Assembly: GCA_009668225.1 (NCBI GenBank) | Contig: WJYK01000002.1 | Span: 124,001-188,000 of the forward strand | Length of the DNA stretch: 64,000 nt | Direction: 5' to 3' | DNA from: Enterobacteriaceae bacterium RIT693 | GTDB lineage: Bacteria; Pseudomonadota; Gammaproteobacteria; Enterobacterales; Enterobacteriaceae | In this document: positions 55,196-64,000 of the stretch, piece by piece | Layout of the letters: every line of letters begins with the position of its first letter | Position numbering within the stretch: the stretch's first letter is position 1 | The notes under the pieces: model-generated | Database searches by the model: none | What the model saw: the letters and a program-made list of their open reading frames with translations, nothing else | Told to the model about the DNA's origin: nothing | Translations under genes and position numbers: made by a program

Positions 55196-57787
55196 TTATT
55201 CCCCTCCACCAACTAACCGCTGAAGCTGCGACATTTCCATCTGCATGGTTGGCCATATTGCAGGCATATCGCTTTCACCATCGGGTATTTGACGCCACCA
55301 GCTTGCAGCCAGCCATTTCTGAATTTCATCGCGGCTTTGCATCGCAATATAAATCGCAGAGCCAAGAACAAAAGCAATCGCTATGGCCAAGCCAACAGGG
55401 CCCAGAGACAGCGAACCAAATACAGCTGATGCTACCAATGCACCGCCTGCTAATCCGGAAGCGAAATATGCAATTCCTAATCCATAGTGTTCTTTTTTAA
55501 TCTCATCATATCCATGATAAAAATCCCACCCCACGGCCACAAAACCAAATGCAGCGCACGCTCTGCCTGCAAATTGCAGTCCCTTTTCCAGGCCAACCGC
55601 CCCTACACGTCCAAAACTCAAGCGAACCAATGATTTCAGACGCAGACTCTTAAATTTAAAGATCACCCTTTCCGCAGCATCCAGCAATGTTCCGCCAGCG
55701 CCGATGGTATCGGCGATTAATTTAGACATCTTTTCTGCCCCCGTAAGCTGTCCCTGCATCAGGCTACTTACAGATTTACTGACAGCGCCGACCTGCATGA
55801 TTATTGCAAAAACACATCCGGCAAAAGGCAGGCTCTGCGCCCCATCATTTGCCAGGTTGTTGACCGTACTGCCTTTCGCCAGCGCCAGTTTTTCTCTCCA
55901 CTGACGCGGGAATAACGTACTGCTGACTTCATCTGCTGAGCGCATTGTTTTTGCAGCGGCGCTGGCACGTTCAGCCTCAGGTATTGCCCGCGTCTGCGTT
56001 GCTTCTGCGACATCAATCAGTACCAGTGATTTCTGCCGGTGAATACCCACCATTGATACGCCGGCAATTTCCATCCTGCGTACTTCGATATCGACATAGT
56101 GTCGCAGACGGGACGCTGAGATACGCCCTTCAAGGTCGGTCATTTCTCCCAGCTGTCTTACGATGGCACTGATGAAATATTTACGCTCACCCGTGCTGCT
56201 TATCACCTTAAGTCCCATGCCATATGATGCAGCCAGCGCCACCAATGAGGGCAGTAATCTGTCCGCAGCTTTGTCCAGCACCCCCGCCAGCGCACTGCTG
56301 ACTGCATTGAGATAGCCTTCCAGCGCGAACTGGACATTCTTCGCCGCTTTGTCTGTTATCTTGGTATAGACGTCGACTAACTTATCTTTCCAGGGTACAT
56401 CGCCATAATCTTTATACGCACTTACTGTGTCGCTGACCCTGAGGGTCCATTGCCTGTTATTCATTACCGTGGCGCGAAGAAGAATATTGCTGCTACTTAT
56501 TGATGGCTGCGACAGTTGCTCCAGGAACCAGGTAGTAGCATCTGACTTATCCTGCATATGCTGTACGCAATGCATAACCGTTTGAGTAAACAAGGCGCCG
56601 CTGCAAATATCTTCAGGGTCAAAATTACTGTCCAGATAGTCCAGCAACACCTGGCCTTTCAGCCAGGCCAGGTACATGCCCACCATCGGTGAAATAATCT
56701 GCTGGTCATAGGCGGAGAGTGCGGCATCATATTCTTTCAGAAATGCCTGCTCTTTAGCGCGATCGATATATTTTTCGTACTGCGCCCAGTACATGTTTAC
56801 CTGTTGCCGGAGTGACTGATTATTATGGCTGTAAAGCGCATTTTGCTGCGCACTGGCCATACTGGGTAACATTACCCCCGCCTGAACAGCAATCCCACTC
56901 CGGGCCTGCTGCTCCACACTGCTATCAAGGGTTAACTGATCACGTTCAAATTGTGTGCAAAGCACTTCCTTCAGCGAACTTAGCGCTGATGACAGAGCCA
57001 GCCCTCGGGAGTATTTCGGATTTTGTGAAAATTGTTTTTCTATTCGATTATTGGACAGGGCTGAAATATCCTGAATAACGGCAACCGGATCTGGCAGCAC
57101 GAGAATAGCGCCTTTTCCGGCATACAGTGCTTCAGCTGCCTGAATCAGGTTCTGCCCTTCCTGAGGTCTGGCATTCTTGAAGGGGGGCAGAGACCACGTT
57201 TTATGGGAGCAGGACGCTGCTTTAGGACTGTATTCGGCAACCGTCCCTGCTAACCTGGAAATGGATAATACCTGTTTCCCACTCCCGCCATTTACCCATG
57301 CATCCATATCAAAGCACTGCATGTACTGACTGCGATAGGCTGGCTCCTCATGCATCTTACGGGTTGCATCGGTCCATTCCACTTCCGACCAGCCAAACCA
57401 GAACACGCCGTTCTTCATGCCTGCCGGTTTCACCGGTAATGTTATCAATGATGCTGTTGCCAGTTCTTCCGGCTTGTTGACGCAGGGTTTTCGCGTGCCT
57501 GCAACAATATCCGCAGGAACCTCACCATTTTCAGGCAAAGGGTAATAATAGCCGTCGCTGGTAACGTAGTAGTTTATCCACCGGGCACCTGCTTCAGACC
57601 AGATATTCAAAAATCCATCACGCAGCAATCTTCCTGTGTAGCTGGTTTGCCCCTGAGCTGGAATGGGGACAGCAATTTCAGTCGGTAACTGTGGCAAACA
57701 ATCATCATTAGCCATCACTGCGGGACGAACGGGAAGCACCGGCAACCCATAACGGCGACAAAATTTACAACCTTGTTCAGTAGTCAT
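55196..57787 (-). CDS. T6SS effector, BTH_I2691/VasX-like, putative pore-forming
   Basis: The 863-residue protein starts with the VasX_N-type motif CKFCRRYGLPVLPVRPAV (residues 7-24) and GRLLRDGFLNIWSEAGARWINYYVTSDGYYYPLP. Residues about 740-816 hold three hydrophobic helices (FAGRACAAFGFVAVGWDF; GLGIAYFASGLAGGALVASAVFG; VGLAIAIAFVLGSAIYIAM), as in colicin-like channel formers. VasX-like effectors depolarise target-cell membranes. Flanked by its DUF4123 adaptor upstream and two DUF6708 genes downstream. AT-rich compared with core tss genes. Family call is good, toxic activity inferred. Confidence 0.85.
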   Translation of the reverse strand: MTTEQGCKFCRRYGLPVLPVRPAVMANDDCLPQLPTEIAVPIPAQGQTSYTGRLLRDGFLNIWSEAGARWINYYVTSDGYYYPLPENGEVPADIVAGTRKPCVNKPEELATASLITLPVKPAGMKNGVFWFGWSEVEWTDATRKMHEEPAYRSQYMQCFDMDAWVNGGSGKQVLSISRLAGTVAEYSPKAASCSHKTWSLPPFKNARPQEGQNLIQAAEALYAGKGAILVLPDPVAVIQDISALSNNRIEKQFSQNPKYSRGLALSSALSSLKEVLCTQFERDQLTLDSSVEQQARSGIAVQAGVMLPSMASAQQNALYSHNNQSLRQQVNMYWAQYEKYIDRAKEQAFLKEYDAALSAYDQQIISPMVGMYLAWLKGQVLLDYLDSNFDPEDICSGALFTQTVMHCVQHMQDKSDATTWFLEQLSQPSISSSNILLRATVMNNRQWTLRVSDTVSAYKDYGDVPWKDKLVDVYTKITDKAAKNVQFALEGYLNAVSSALAGVLDKAADRLLPSLVALAASYGMGLKVISSTGERKYFISAIVRQLGEMTDLEGRISASRLRHYVDIEVRRMEIAGVSMVGIHRQKSLVLIDVAEATQTRAIPEAERASAAAKTMRSADEVSSTLFPRQWREKLALAKGSTVNNLANDGAQSLPFAGCVFAIIMQVGAVSKSVSSLMQGQLTGAEKMSKLIADTIGAGGTLLDAAERVIFKFKSLRLKSLVRLSFGRVGAVGLEKGLQFAGRACAAFGFVAVGWDFYHGYDEIKKEHYGLGIAYFASGLAGGALVASAVFGSLSLGPVGLAIAIAFVLGSAIYIAMQSRDEIQKWLAASWWRQIPDGESDMPAIWPTMQMEMSQLQRLVGGGE

Positions 57788-57812
57788 TTTTCATTCCATT
57801 TACTGTTTCGGA

Positions 57813-58652
57813 TCAACGCTGTGTCATCATGTTCCAGCGTTCCTCATCCCAGAGGCGAGTTTCATCATGGAAAAAATCTGGCGCATTTCTGGCCTGATGC
57901 AGGAGGGTTGAAAATTTTGGGGATGACCAGAAGGCATCCCGAAGCCTGAGGCCATGAAATGCAAACGAAACCTGGTCTTCTGCTGTCGGTAATCCCAGCT
58001 CCATTGCCTTCTGCAGTAATGCATCAATTCGCTGGCTAACCTGTTCTCGCTGAACGATATCGCCATGAACAGGAAGTCTGTCAAGCACCTCATTTATCAG
58101 CCCACAACGTTGCAGTTGCTGTCGGGGGAGAATCCTTGTTTCATCGGGCTGTGCGGTATCTACAGAAGGGAAGGTCACTGTATGCCATTGACCTTCAAGC
58201 CAGAAGGTCCAGTGACTCACTATGTGCGAAGGAAAGATTTGGGCACACATCCAGGGTGACAACATCCAGCACAGGTGAAAGAAAACCCGCGGATCGTAAT
58301 AACGAAGAATATGCCCCTGGTGATTTTCATCGGTAAAATAGAGCGCCCTGATAAGTTGATTTCGGACTTCCGGCGATGGTTGCTCGCTGCGTAACAACAG
58401 GCAGCATACAGGCGTCGTTCGGGAAGAATCTGCCTGTCCAAGCTCTTCCATTAACACTTTCCACTCCCCTGCACTCATCTCCTTTAAGGGTAAAAGCCAG
58501 GGATAAAGATGAGCCTGCGGTTTAAGCATGGGTGAAACCAGTTCAAGCACTGGCCATGTTTTATTGATATCGGGATGCTGCATTCTGTCAATAATGGCAA
58601 AATCGTGTTCACCAGGCGCCATCGGTTGTTCCAGATAATAATTACCCATCAT
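57813..58652 (-). CDS. DUF4123 effector adaptor/chaperone
   Basis: The 279-residue protein has the DUF4123 pattern: YPWLLPLKE, LLLRSEQPSPEVRNQLIRALYFTDENHQGHILRYYDPRVFFHLCWML, and a final conserved QRIDALLQKAMELGLPTAEDQVSFA region. DUF4123 proteins load a specific effector onto VgrG. Located between vgrG and the effector, the usual order. GAGGGAAG precedes two adjacent ATGs (58652 and 58649), and the second is at better spacing. Confidence 0.92.
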   Translation of the reverse strand: MMGNYYLEQPMAPGEHDFAIIDRMQHPDINKTWPVLELVSPMLKPQAHLYPWLLPLKEMSAGEWKVLMEELGQADSSRTTPVCCLLLRSEQPSPEVRNQLIRALYFTDENHQGHILRYYDPRVFFHLCWMLSPWMCAQIFPSHIVSHWTFWLEGQWHTVTFPSVDTAQPDETRILPRQQLQRCGLINEVLDRLPVHGDIVQREQVSQRIDALLQKAMELGLPTAEDQVSFAFHGLRLRDAFWSSPKFSTLLHQARNAPDFFHDETRLWDEERWNMMTQR

Positions 58653-58658
58653 CTTCCC

Positions 58659-61031
58659 TCAACTGAGTGGCAATGTAGCATCACCCTTAGCCAGAGCTTC
58701 GGACGCTGCATTTTCACAGGCGGTAAATTTAGGGAACGGCGCATCCATTGTTGCTGGGCCGTCATAATCAAAATCAGCGCTTTTGATGTAAAAATTTCCC
58801 CCCGTACCATTTTCAATTTTTGCCGGGTCGAGAGTGATATACGAACCTCCACATTTAAGTGTTATTTTTTTCTTCGCGCTGATAATGATTTCGTCATCGG
58901 TGCTCATCACAGCCAGGGCTTTGCAGGCAAGAATATCCATACCATCGCTTTGCGCCTGGATTTCCACCTTCCCTTTGGCTGCAACCAGCTTCATCCCAAG
59001 CTCCTGAACAAATGCGACAAATCCTGTTTTGGCCGCAAGTACCATGCGTTTTAACGCACTGATTTCTGTGCTGCCACCAGAAGTCAGCATCTGATTGTGA
59101 TTTGCACTGAGCTGAATATGCTGCGGCGTGGACAGGGCAATACCACCGGGAGCACCCGCAACAATGACTGGCTGCTGTAGCTGATCCACATTCTGTTGCA
59201 GAAACTGCTGTTGTGTACTGTTATCCAGTCCTTCAACCTGTGCGGTCTGCAACAGATCGGACAGAGAATTCGCCAGTGAAAGAGCATCAGAAAGTTGCTG
59301 CTTGATTTCATCCATACTCAGTTGCTGGTCAATCGCCTTAGGCTGAACCTGAGTCGTTAGCAGCAACCCTTTTCCACCACGAACAGCAACCCAGTCATCA
59401 GTCCGTAACTCAGCACCCTCGCCGCGCTTCTGCTTCTCCGCATCCACTAAATGCCCGAGATTCAGCTGGCTCTTGCCACCGTATTCGGTGGAGACCTTGA
59501 TATGCTCTTTACCGCGCTCATCGTCGAGGCGGATTTTGTTGTTGGCCGGGGTACGCAGGACGTTGCGCTTATAGTTGCGGATGGTGACGTGGTCGCTGTG
59601 GGCCGAGTCGTGCAGCACACCGGCGATATACGGCCTGTCCGGGTTGCCATCTTCAAAACCAATCGCCACTTCGGTACCTGCCAGCAGCGGCAGGTGCAGA
59701 CCGTAGGTGTCGCCCGCATACGGACGAGACTGGCGCACCCACAGGCTCTCAAAACCGGTTTCCCAGTTGTCGCGGTCAAACAGCATGTTGACGCGATAGC
59801 GGCCGTCTTTATCGATATGGCCGTAAGTATCGTTTTCGGTGGTACTGGTGACACGGGCGGGCAGCGTGCCCGCCATTACCGGGCGGCTACCGGGCTCAGG
59901 GCGGAAGCCAAAGTCAGTGCTGTCCGGGATACCGTCAAAATGCACGCTGAAGTCTTCATCACGTCGGGCATGACTGCGCATCGCCGTGACAACCACGCCC
60001 TGACTGAACACCGCCGCCACTTCATTACCGCCGGTGACTTTCAGCAGCATACCCGGAGAGAGCGTTGGGCAACTGGTGATGGCGCGGGTCTGCGTCTGGC
60101 CGTTCAGGTAACGCTCATGCCGGATGCGGGCGTAAAACGCGCCGGACTCCGGGGCCGGGTTACGGTCATATGTGCTGCCCGCCGCCAGGTAGTTGTCAGC
60201 ATAATGATAGGCATCGCCGTACGTGGTGGTATCCCCTCGGGTGGTATCCACCTGGGTGTTCATGTCTTCCGTAGCCTGGCGGTAGTTGTAATCGCGAGTG
60301 CTGACCTGTTGTTGCACCACGCGGTGATGGCTTTCCATGCCCCACACCGAGTCCACGCCGTCCGAATGCTGGCCCGATGGCGGTACTGAGGGCAGGTTCA
60401 GGCCTTTCTCATAGCCCTGCTGACTGTCGTAAAACTCCACCACGTCGATATTGAGGCGCGTGTCAGCGGTAAAGCGGAACCAGATCCCCACCTCGCCCAG
60501 CAGGCGGGTGATGAAGTGCAGGTCGTCCTCACCGTACTGCATCACCTGTTCACGACGCGGGTACGCTTTTGAGAGGGAAAACAGGAAATCCTGCCCACGC
60601 ATGGCGTGGCGCTCACGCAGGATTTTCTCCACAATCTGCGGCACCGACATATCCTGGTAGATGGCGTTCTGGTGCGAACGGTCAAGCAGCGCAAAACGCG
60701 GCTGGAGCGTCAGGGCGTAGCGGGTTTCATCCTTCGACGTGCTGAGGCGTTCAAACCCGCTCACCACGCCCTGAATCACCCGCACCGGCTGCTGCATTTT
60801 TATGCCGTAGCCCTGGTCCACCGGGGCCTGTAACGTCAGGGAGCCGGCCTTCATCAGCATCATCTCTTTGCTGATGGCGTGATCTGCGCTGGTGAACTCC
60901 ACCCGGTAGCGGAACGGCTTGCTGAGGGCTTCATCACCTTCAAACGCCAGCACATCAAGTGCTGGCTCACACCCTTTTACCGTCAGCAGATGGTGGTTGT
61001 GGCTGAATCTTATTGGCAGGCTGATGCTCAT
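58659..61031 (-). CDS. vgrG: T6SS spike protein VgrG (TssI)
   Basis: The 790-residue protein shows the gp27-like N-terminal part (FSHNHHLLTVKGCEPALDVLAFEGDEALSKPFRYRVEFTS), the gp5-like base (GLHLPLLAGTEVAIGFEDGNPDRPYIAGVLHDSAHSDHVT) and a C-terminal DUF2345-type extension (about 600-770). VgrG trimers form the spike that carries effectors. From about residue 525 (near 59460) to the end, composition becomes more AT-rich, like the adjacent effector genes. It overlaps tssH by 4 bp (ATGA). The C-terminal end is probably tuned to the DUF4123/effector cargo. Confidence 0.95.
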   Translation of the reverse strand: MSISLPIRFSHNHHLLTVKGCEPALDVLAFEGDEALSKPFRYRVEFTSADHAISKEMMLMKAGSLTLQAPVDQGYGIKMQQPVRVIQGVVSGFERLSTSKDETRYALTLQPRFALLDRSHQNAIYQDMSVPQIVEKILRERHAMRGQDFLFSLSKAYPRREQVMQYGEDDLHFITRLLGEVGIWFRFTADTRLNIDVVEFYDSQQGYEKGLNLPSVPPSGQHSDGVDSVWGMESHHRVVQQQVSTRDYNYRQATEDMNTQVDTTRGDTTTYGDAYHYADNYLAAGSTYDRNPAPESGAFYARIRHERYLNGQTQTRAITSCPTLSPGMLLKVTGGNEVAAVFSQGVVVTAMRSHARRDEDFSVHFDGIPDSTDFGFRPEPGSRPVMAGTLPARVTSTTENDTYGHIDKDGRYRVNMLFDRDNWETGFESLWVRQSRPYAGDTYGLHLPLLAGTEVAIGFEDGNPDRPYIAGVLHDSAHSDHVTIRNYKRNVLRTPANNKIRLDDERGKEHIKVSTEYGGKSQLNLGHLVDAEKQKRGEGAELRTDDWVAVRGGKGLLLTTQVQPKAIDQQLSMDEIKQQLSDALSLANSLSDLLQTAQVEGLDNSTQQQFLQQNVDQLQQPVIVAGAPGGIALSTPQHIQLSANHNQMLTSGGSTEISALKRMVLAAKTGFVAFVQELGMKLVAAKGKVEIQAQSDGMDILACKALAVMSTDDEIIISAKKKITLKCGGSYITLDPAKIENGTGGNFYIKSADFDYDGPATMDAPFPKFTACENAASEALAKGDATLPLS

Positions 61032-63682
61032 ACGTTTACTCCCTGTATCCGGTCAAACTCCAGCGCAATCCCTTCTTCCTCACTCCATCCAAGCGTCAGC
61101 GACTGCGGTTTCTGTTTTGCTGCCATATGGGTCAGCAACTGCTGGCTCAGCACCGGCAAAATTTGCTGATTCAGCAGGCTGTCGACATTACGTGCGCCGG
61201 TATCCGGCAGCAGGCAGGCGGCGGTCAGGGCATCGAAAAGACTTTCGTCGATATGGGTGTTCAGGCCATAGTGGCGATGCAGGCGCTGGCTTACCTGCCG
61301 AAGTTTCATCTCCACGATGGTACGCATCGCTGCCTCATCCAGCGGTCGATAAATCACGGTCTGGAAGCGGGCCAGCAGGGCTGGCTGGAAATGGTCGCGC
61401 AGGAGGGGGCGCAGCAGTTCGTGCAGGTCGCCTTCGGTGGCCTCCGGCTGTTCGTCCAGCAGCTGCATCAGGTGGTCGCTGCCGAGGTTGGAGGTCATCA
61501 GGATAACGGTGTTACGGAAGTCAATTTCCCGCCCTTCGCCGTCGCGCATAAAGCCGCGGTCAAACACCTGGTAGAACAGGTTCATCACATCGCGGTGCGC
61601 TTTTTCCACTTCATCCAGCAGTACCACGCTGTACGGACGCTTGCGTACGGCTTCGGTGAGGATACCGCCCTGGCCGTAGCCGACGTAACCCGGAGGTGAG
61701 CCCTTCAGTTGGGAAACGGTGTGCGGCTCCTGGTACTCTGACAAATTGATGGTAATCAGTGATTTCTCGCCGCCATACAGCACGTCCGCCAGCGCCAGCG
61801 CGGTTTCGGTTTTCCCCACGCCGCTAGGGCCAACCAGCAGGAACACGCCCTGCGGGCCGTTCTCTGACGTCAGCCCGGTTTTCGCCGCACGCAGTCGCTG
61901 TGCGATGGCATTGAGGGAAACATCCTGGCCCACCACCCGCCTGCCGATTTCATGTTCCAGGCTCAGCAGTTCGGTTTGCTCATCTTTCATTAATGATGAG
62001 AGCGGCACGCCGGTCCAGTCGGCAATCACGTTGGCGACAGTGCGGGTATCGACATCAACCGAAAGCAGCGGGTTTGCATGCTGCACGCCATTCAGCTGCT
62101 GTTGCAGCGAGTGAGTATCGCTCTGGCGCGAGATATCCTGGCGGCTTTCCAGCAGCTGTTCTGTCAGCGCCAGCTCCTGGTCGTACTGCGTTTCCAGTTC
62201 ATCGAGGGCAACGGTCAGGCTCGTTTCTTCCTGTGCGATACTCTCCAGGCGTTCACCGTGTGCATGATTGCCGACCGCGATATCTTCCAGCAGCGCCTGC
62301 TTCTCCATTTCAAGCGCCGTGATTTGCGCCCGGATACGGGTCAGCTGTTCCGGCACGGTGTCCATGCTCATGCGTACGCGCGCTGCGGCGGTATCCAGCA
62401 GGTCAACCGCTTTGTCCGGCAGCTGGCGTCCTGTTAAATAACGGCGGGAAAGCGTGACAGCGGCACGGACCGCATCGTCGGTGATGTGGACGTTGTGGTG
62501 TTCGGCATAGCGGGATTTCAGGCCACGCAGCATCAGGCACGCGGTGTCATCATCCGGCTCGTCGACTTTCACCATCTGGAAGCGGCGCTCCAGCGCGGCA
62601 TCGCGCTCGAAGTACTGTTTGTACTCGCTCCAGGTGGTTGCGGCGATAGTGCGCAGTTCGCCGCGCGCCAGAGCGGGTTTCAGCAGGTTCGCGGCGTCTG
62701 CGCCACCGGCCTGATTACCGGCTCCGATAATGGTGTGGGCTTCGTCGATAAACAGCAAAATCGGCGTCGGTGACTGTTGCACCGCGTCGATGACGTTTTT
62801 CAGGCGCTGCTCGAACTCGCCTTTCACGCCCGCCCCCGCCTGCAGCAAACCAAGGTCAAGGGTGCGCAGGCTAACCGGCTTGAGCGATTCCGGCACGTTG
62901 CCCTCGGCAATACGCAGCGCCAGACCTTCAACCAACGCGGTTTTACCGACACCCGGTTCACCGACCAGGATCGGGTTGTTCTTACGACGGCGGGAAAGAA
63001 TGTCGACCATCTGGCGAATTTCGGTATCACGACCGAACACCGGGTCGATTTTGCCCTCTTTGGCCTTGGCGGTGACATCGAGCGTGAATTTATCCAGCGC
63101 GTTCTGCAGCGCCGGGTTGAGCTCACCTTCTTTTAGTCCTTCCCCAACAGGGCGGCCAACAAACGCCACTTCTCCACCGTGGCTCTGCGCAAGTTCGGCT
63201 TCGTGCTGCACGTCCGGGCGCTCGTCTGACTGTGCGTCCAGCAGGGGGCGCAGGCGATCCAGCTGACTCTGACCGAGGGTCAGCAGTGGCCACAGACCAT
63301 CGCAGCGCGCCAGTTTAGGTTTATCAACCAGTGCCATCAGCAGATGCACGCTGCGGATTTGCTCTTCACCATTGAGGGAAGCCAGCATCCAGGCATCCTG
63401 CATCAGTTTCTGGATATCGGCGGATAACTGCGGACGACTGCGTACCGAGCGCGGTTGATTATCCAGCCAGCCGAGCAAATCCTGCCACAGTGCATCCATA
63501 TCCCACTCGTAGCGGCGCGCCAGTACGGTGAGGTCGCCTTCCCCCTGTTCGAGCAGCTTCAGCAGCCAGTGCTCCGGCAAAATTTCCGCATGGGCACGGG
63601 TCTGGCAGAGCGAAGCCGCCCCTTCCATCGCACGGGCACAGTAAGGGTTCAGACGTCGCAACAGGATGGCTGGATTTTCCAT
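61028..63682 (-). CDS. tssH: T6SS ATPase ClpV (TssH)
   Basis: The 884-residue AAA+ protein has an N-terminal repeat domain ([27 protein letters not shown]), a first Walker [16 protein letters not shown] with Walker [15 protein letters not shown], a coiled middle domain, and a second Walker [17 protein letters not shown] with Walker [12 protein letters not shown]. ClpV unfolds contracted TssB/TssC sheath for reuse. The ATG at 63682 ([15 protein letters not shown]) with GAGAGAG upstream is preferred to the in-frame start at 63829, as it matches the family N-terminus. Confidence 0.96.
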   Translation of the reverse strand: MENPAILLRRLNPYCARAMEGAASLCQTRAHAEILPEHWLLKLLEQGEGDLTVLARRYEWDMDALWQDLLGWLDNQPRSVRSRPQLSADIQKLMQDAWMLASLNGEEQIRSVHLLMALVDKPKLARCDGLWPLLTLGQSQLDRLRPLLDAQSDERPDVQHEAELAQSHGGEVAFVGRPVGEGLKEGELNPALQNALDKFTLDVTAKAKEGKIDPVFGRDTEIRQMVDILSRRRKNNPILVGEPGVGKTALVEGLALRIAEGNVPESLKPVSLRTLDLGLLQAGAGVKGEFEQRLKNVIDAVQQSPTPILLFIDEAHTIIGAGNQAGGADAANLLKPALARGELRTIAATTWSEYKQYFERDAALERRFQMVKVDEPDDDTACLMLRGLKSRYAEHHNVHITDDAVRAAVTLSRRYLTGRQLPDKAVDLLDTAAARVRMSMDTVPEQLTRIRAQITALEMEKQALLEDIAVGNHAHGERLESIAQEETSLTVALDELETQYDQELALTEQLLESRQDISRQSDTHSLQQQLNGVQHANPLLSVDVDTRTVANVIADWTGVPLSSLMKDEQTELLSLEHEIGRRVVGQDVSLNAIAQRLRAAKTGLTSENGPQGVFLLVGPSGVGKTETALALADVLYGGEKSLITINLSEYQEPHTVSQLKGSPPGYVGYGQGGILTEAVRKRPYSVVLLDEVEKAHRDVMNLFYQVFDRGFMRDGEGREIDFRNTVILMTSNLGSDHLMQLLDEQPEATEGDLHELLRPLLRDHFQPALLARFQTVIYRPLDEAAMRTIVEMKLRQVSQRLHRHYGLNTHIDESLFDALTAACLLPDTGARNVDSLLNQQILPVLSQQLLTHMAAKQKPQSLTLGWSEEEGIALEFDRIQGVNV

Positions 63683-63864
63683 GAATCTCTCTCTTTGTCG
63701 GTTCCTGGACACGCTACCGCCCCTCGCTGTTTCCCGTTCAGGAGACCAAAGCGCATATGGTTGGGCAGGCAGAGGGTGAATTTCTTTGCTGAAGACCCGT
63801 GAAGACAGGCACTTAACGAAGAAATCCATTCAGGTCCGCGTGACGGACCTGAACAGGGGGCAAA

Positions 63865-64000
63865 TTAAAAACTGTGCCCCAGATATTCACGTTTATTGAT
63901 TTCGATAGGTCTGGTCACACTATTATCCAGAATGACATGCCAGCAGGAGCTGTTGGCATTCGGCTGTAATGTCATATGCCACCGTGCATCACCACCGCCG
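63865..64000 (-). CDS. Partial unknown gene (C-terminal 44 residues)
   Basis: A reverse-strand frame open to the right edge ends at the stop codon at 63865. The visible end reads GGGDARWHMTLQPNANSSCW then HVILDNSVTRPIEINKREY and LGHSF. I do not recognise it; it is not the end of Hcp, TssC or TssL as I recall them. It is 182 bp upstream of tssH on the same strand, in the T6SS cluster, so a T6SS-associated product is likely. Confidence 0.55.
   Translation of the reverse strand, partial: GGGDARWHMTLQPNANSSCWHVILDNSVTRPIEINKREYLGHSF

Overview
The window is chromosomal DNA from a member of the Enterobacteriaceae, probably an Enterobacter/Cedecea/Kosakonia-like genus. I cannot name the species. 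The evidence is a run of genes in the order known from Escherichia coli (dcp | ydfG-rspR | ydfI ... ydfJ | rspB-rspA | ynfA | ynfB-speG, and later cybB-ydcF), moderately GC-rich coding sequence, and a built-in FosA-type enzyme. Short AT-rich patches (about 4.9-6.3 kb, 24.1-25.3 kb and 51.5-59.3 kb) look like acquired DNA.

Layout. 1-4.5 kb: the N-terminal part of an aldehyde dehydrogenase, a PACE efflux pump facing a LysR regulator, a LysE exporter, a YdiH-like small protein, a hotdog thioesterase and queH. 4.9-6.3 kb: a lone AT-rich PIN-domain nuclease-like gene bounded by hairpins. 6.4-20.1 kb: dcp, ydfG, rspR and a six-gene leftward operon, rspA-rspB-ydfJ-uxaC-GPH transporter-ydfI. UxaC, YdfI and RspA would together take glucuronate through fructuronate and mannonate to 2-keto-3-deoxygluconate. 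ynfA, ynfB and speG follow. 20.4-24.1 kb: katG and the formaldehyde-responsive frmR-frmA pair, without frmB. 24.1-25.25 kb: a small segment between imperfect direct repeats, holding a ColE1/pMB1-like sequence and a membrane-protein gene with a G9 tract. 25.3-28.3 kb: tautomerase, DHFR-like reductase, GlxA-type regulator and an SDR.

28.4-34.7 kb: a Fur box followed by ChaN lipoprotein, a dedicated TonB/HasB-like protein, an exported S9 oligopeptidase and a haem-receptor-like TonB-dependent receptor. This reads as one iron or haem-protein scavenging operon. 34.7-41.2 kb: SDR, AraC regulator, cytochrome b561, YdcF, a FosA-GNAT fusion with a VF530 partner, and a chemoreceptor ending in NWETF.

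41.3-64 kb: the right part of a type VI secretion (T6SS) cluster, all leftward: tssH, vgrG, DUF4123 adaptor, VasX/BTH_I2691-like effector, two DUF6708 paralogues, PAAR, an unknown 406-residue membrane protein, tssM, tssA, tssF, tssG, tssJ, tssE and a VasL/TagA-like gene. tssB, tssC, tssK, tssL and hcp are not in the window. The most notable items are the Fur-controlled receptor-protease operon, the FosA-GNAT fusion, the one-operon uronate pathway, the effector module with duplicated immunity-like genes, the P-loop-less TssM and the plasmid-like scar near 24.3 kb.
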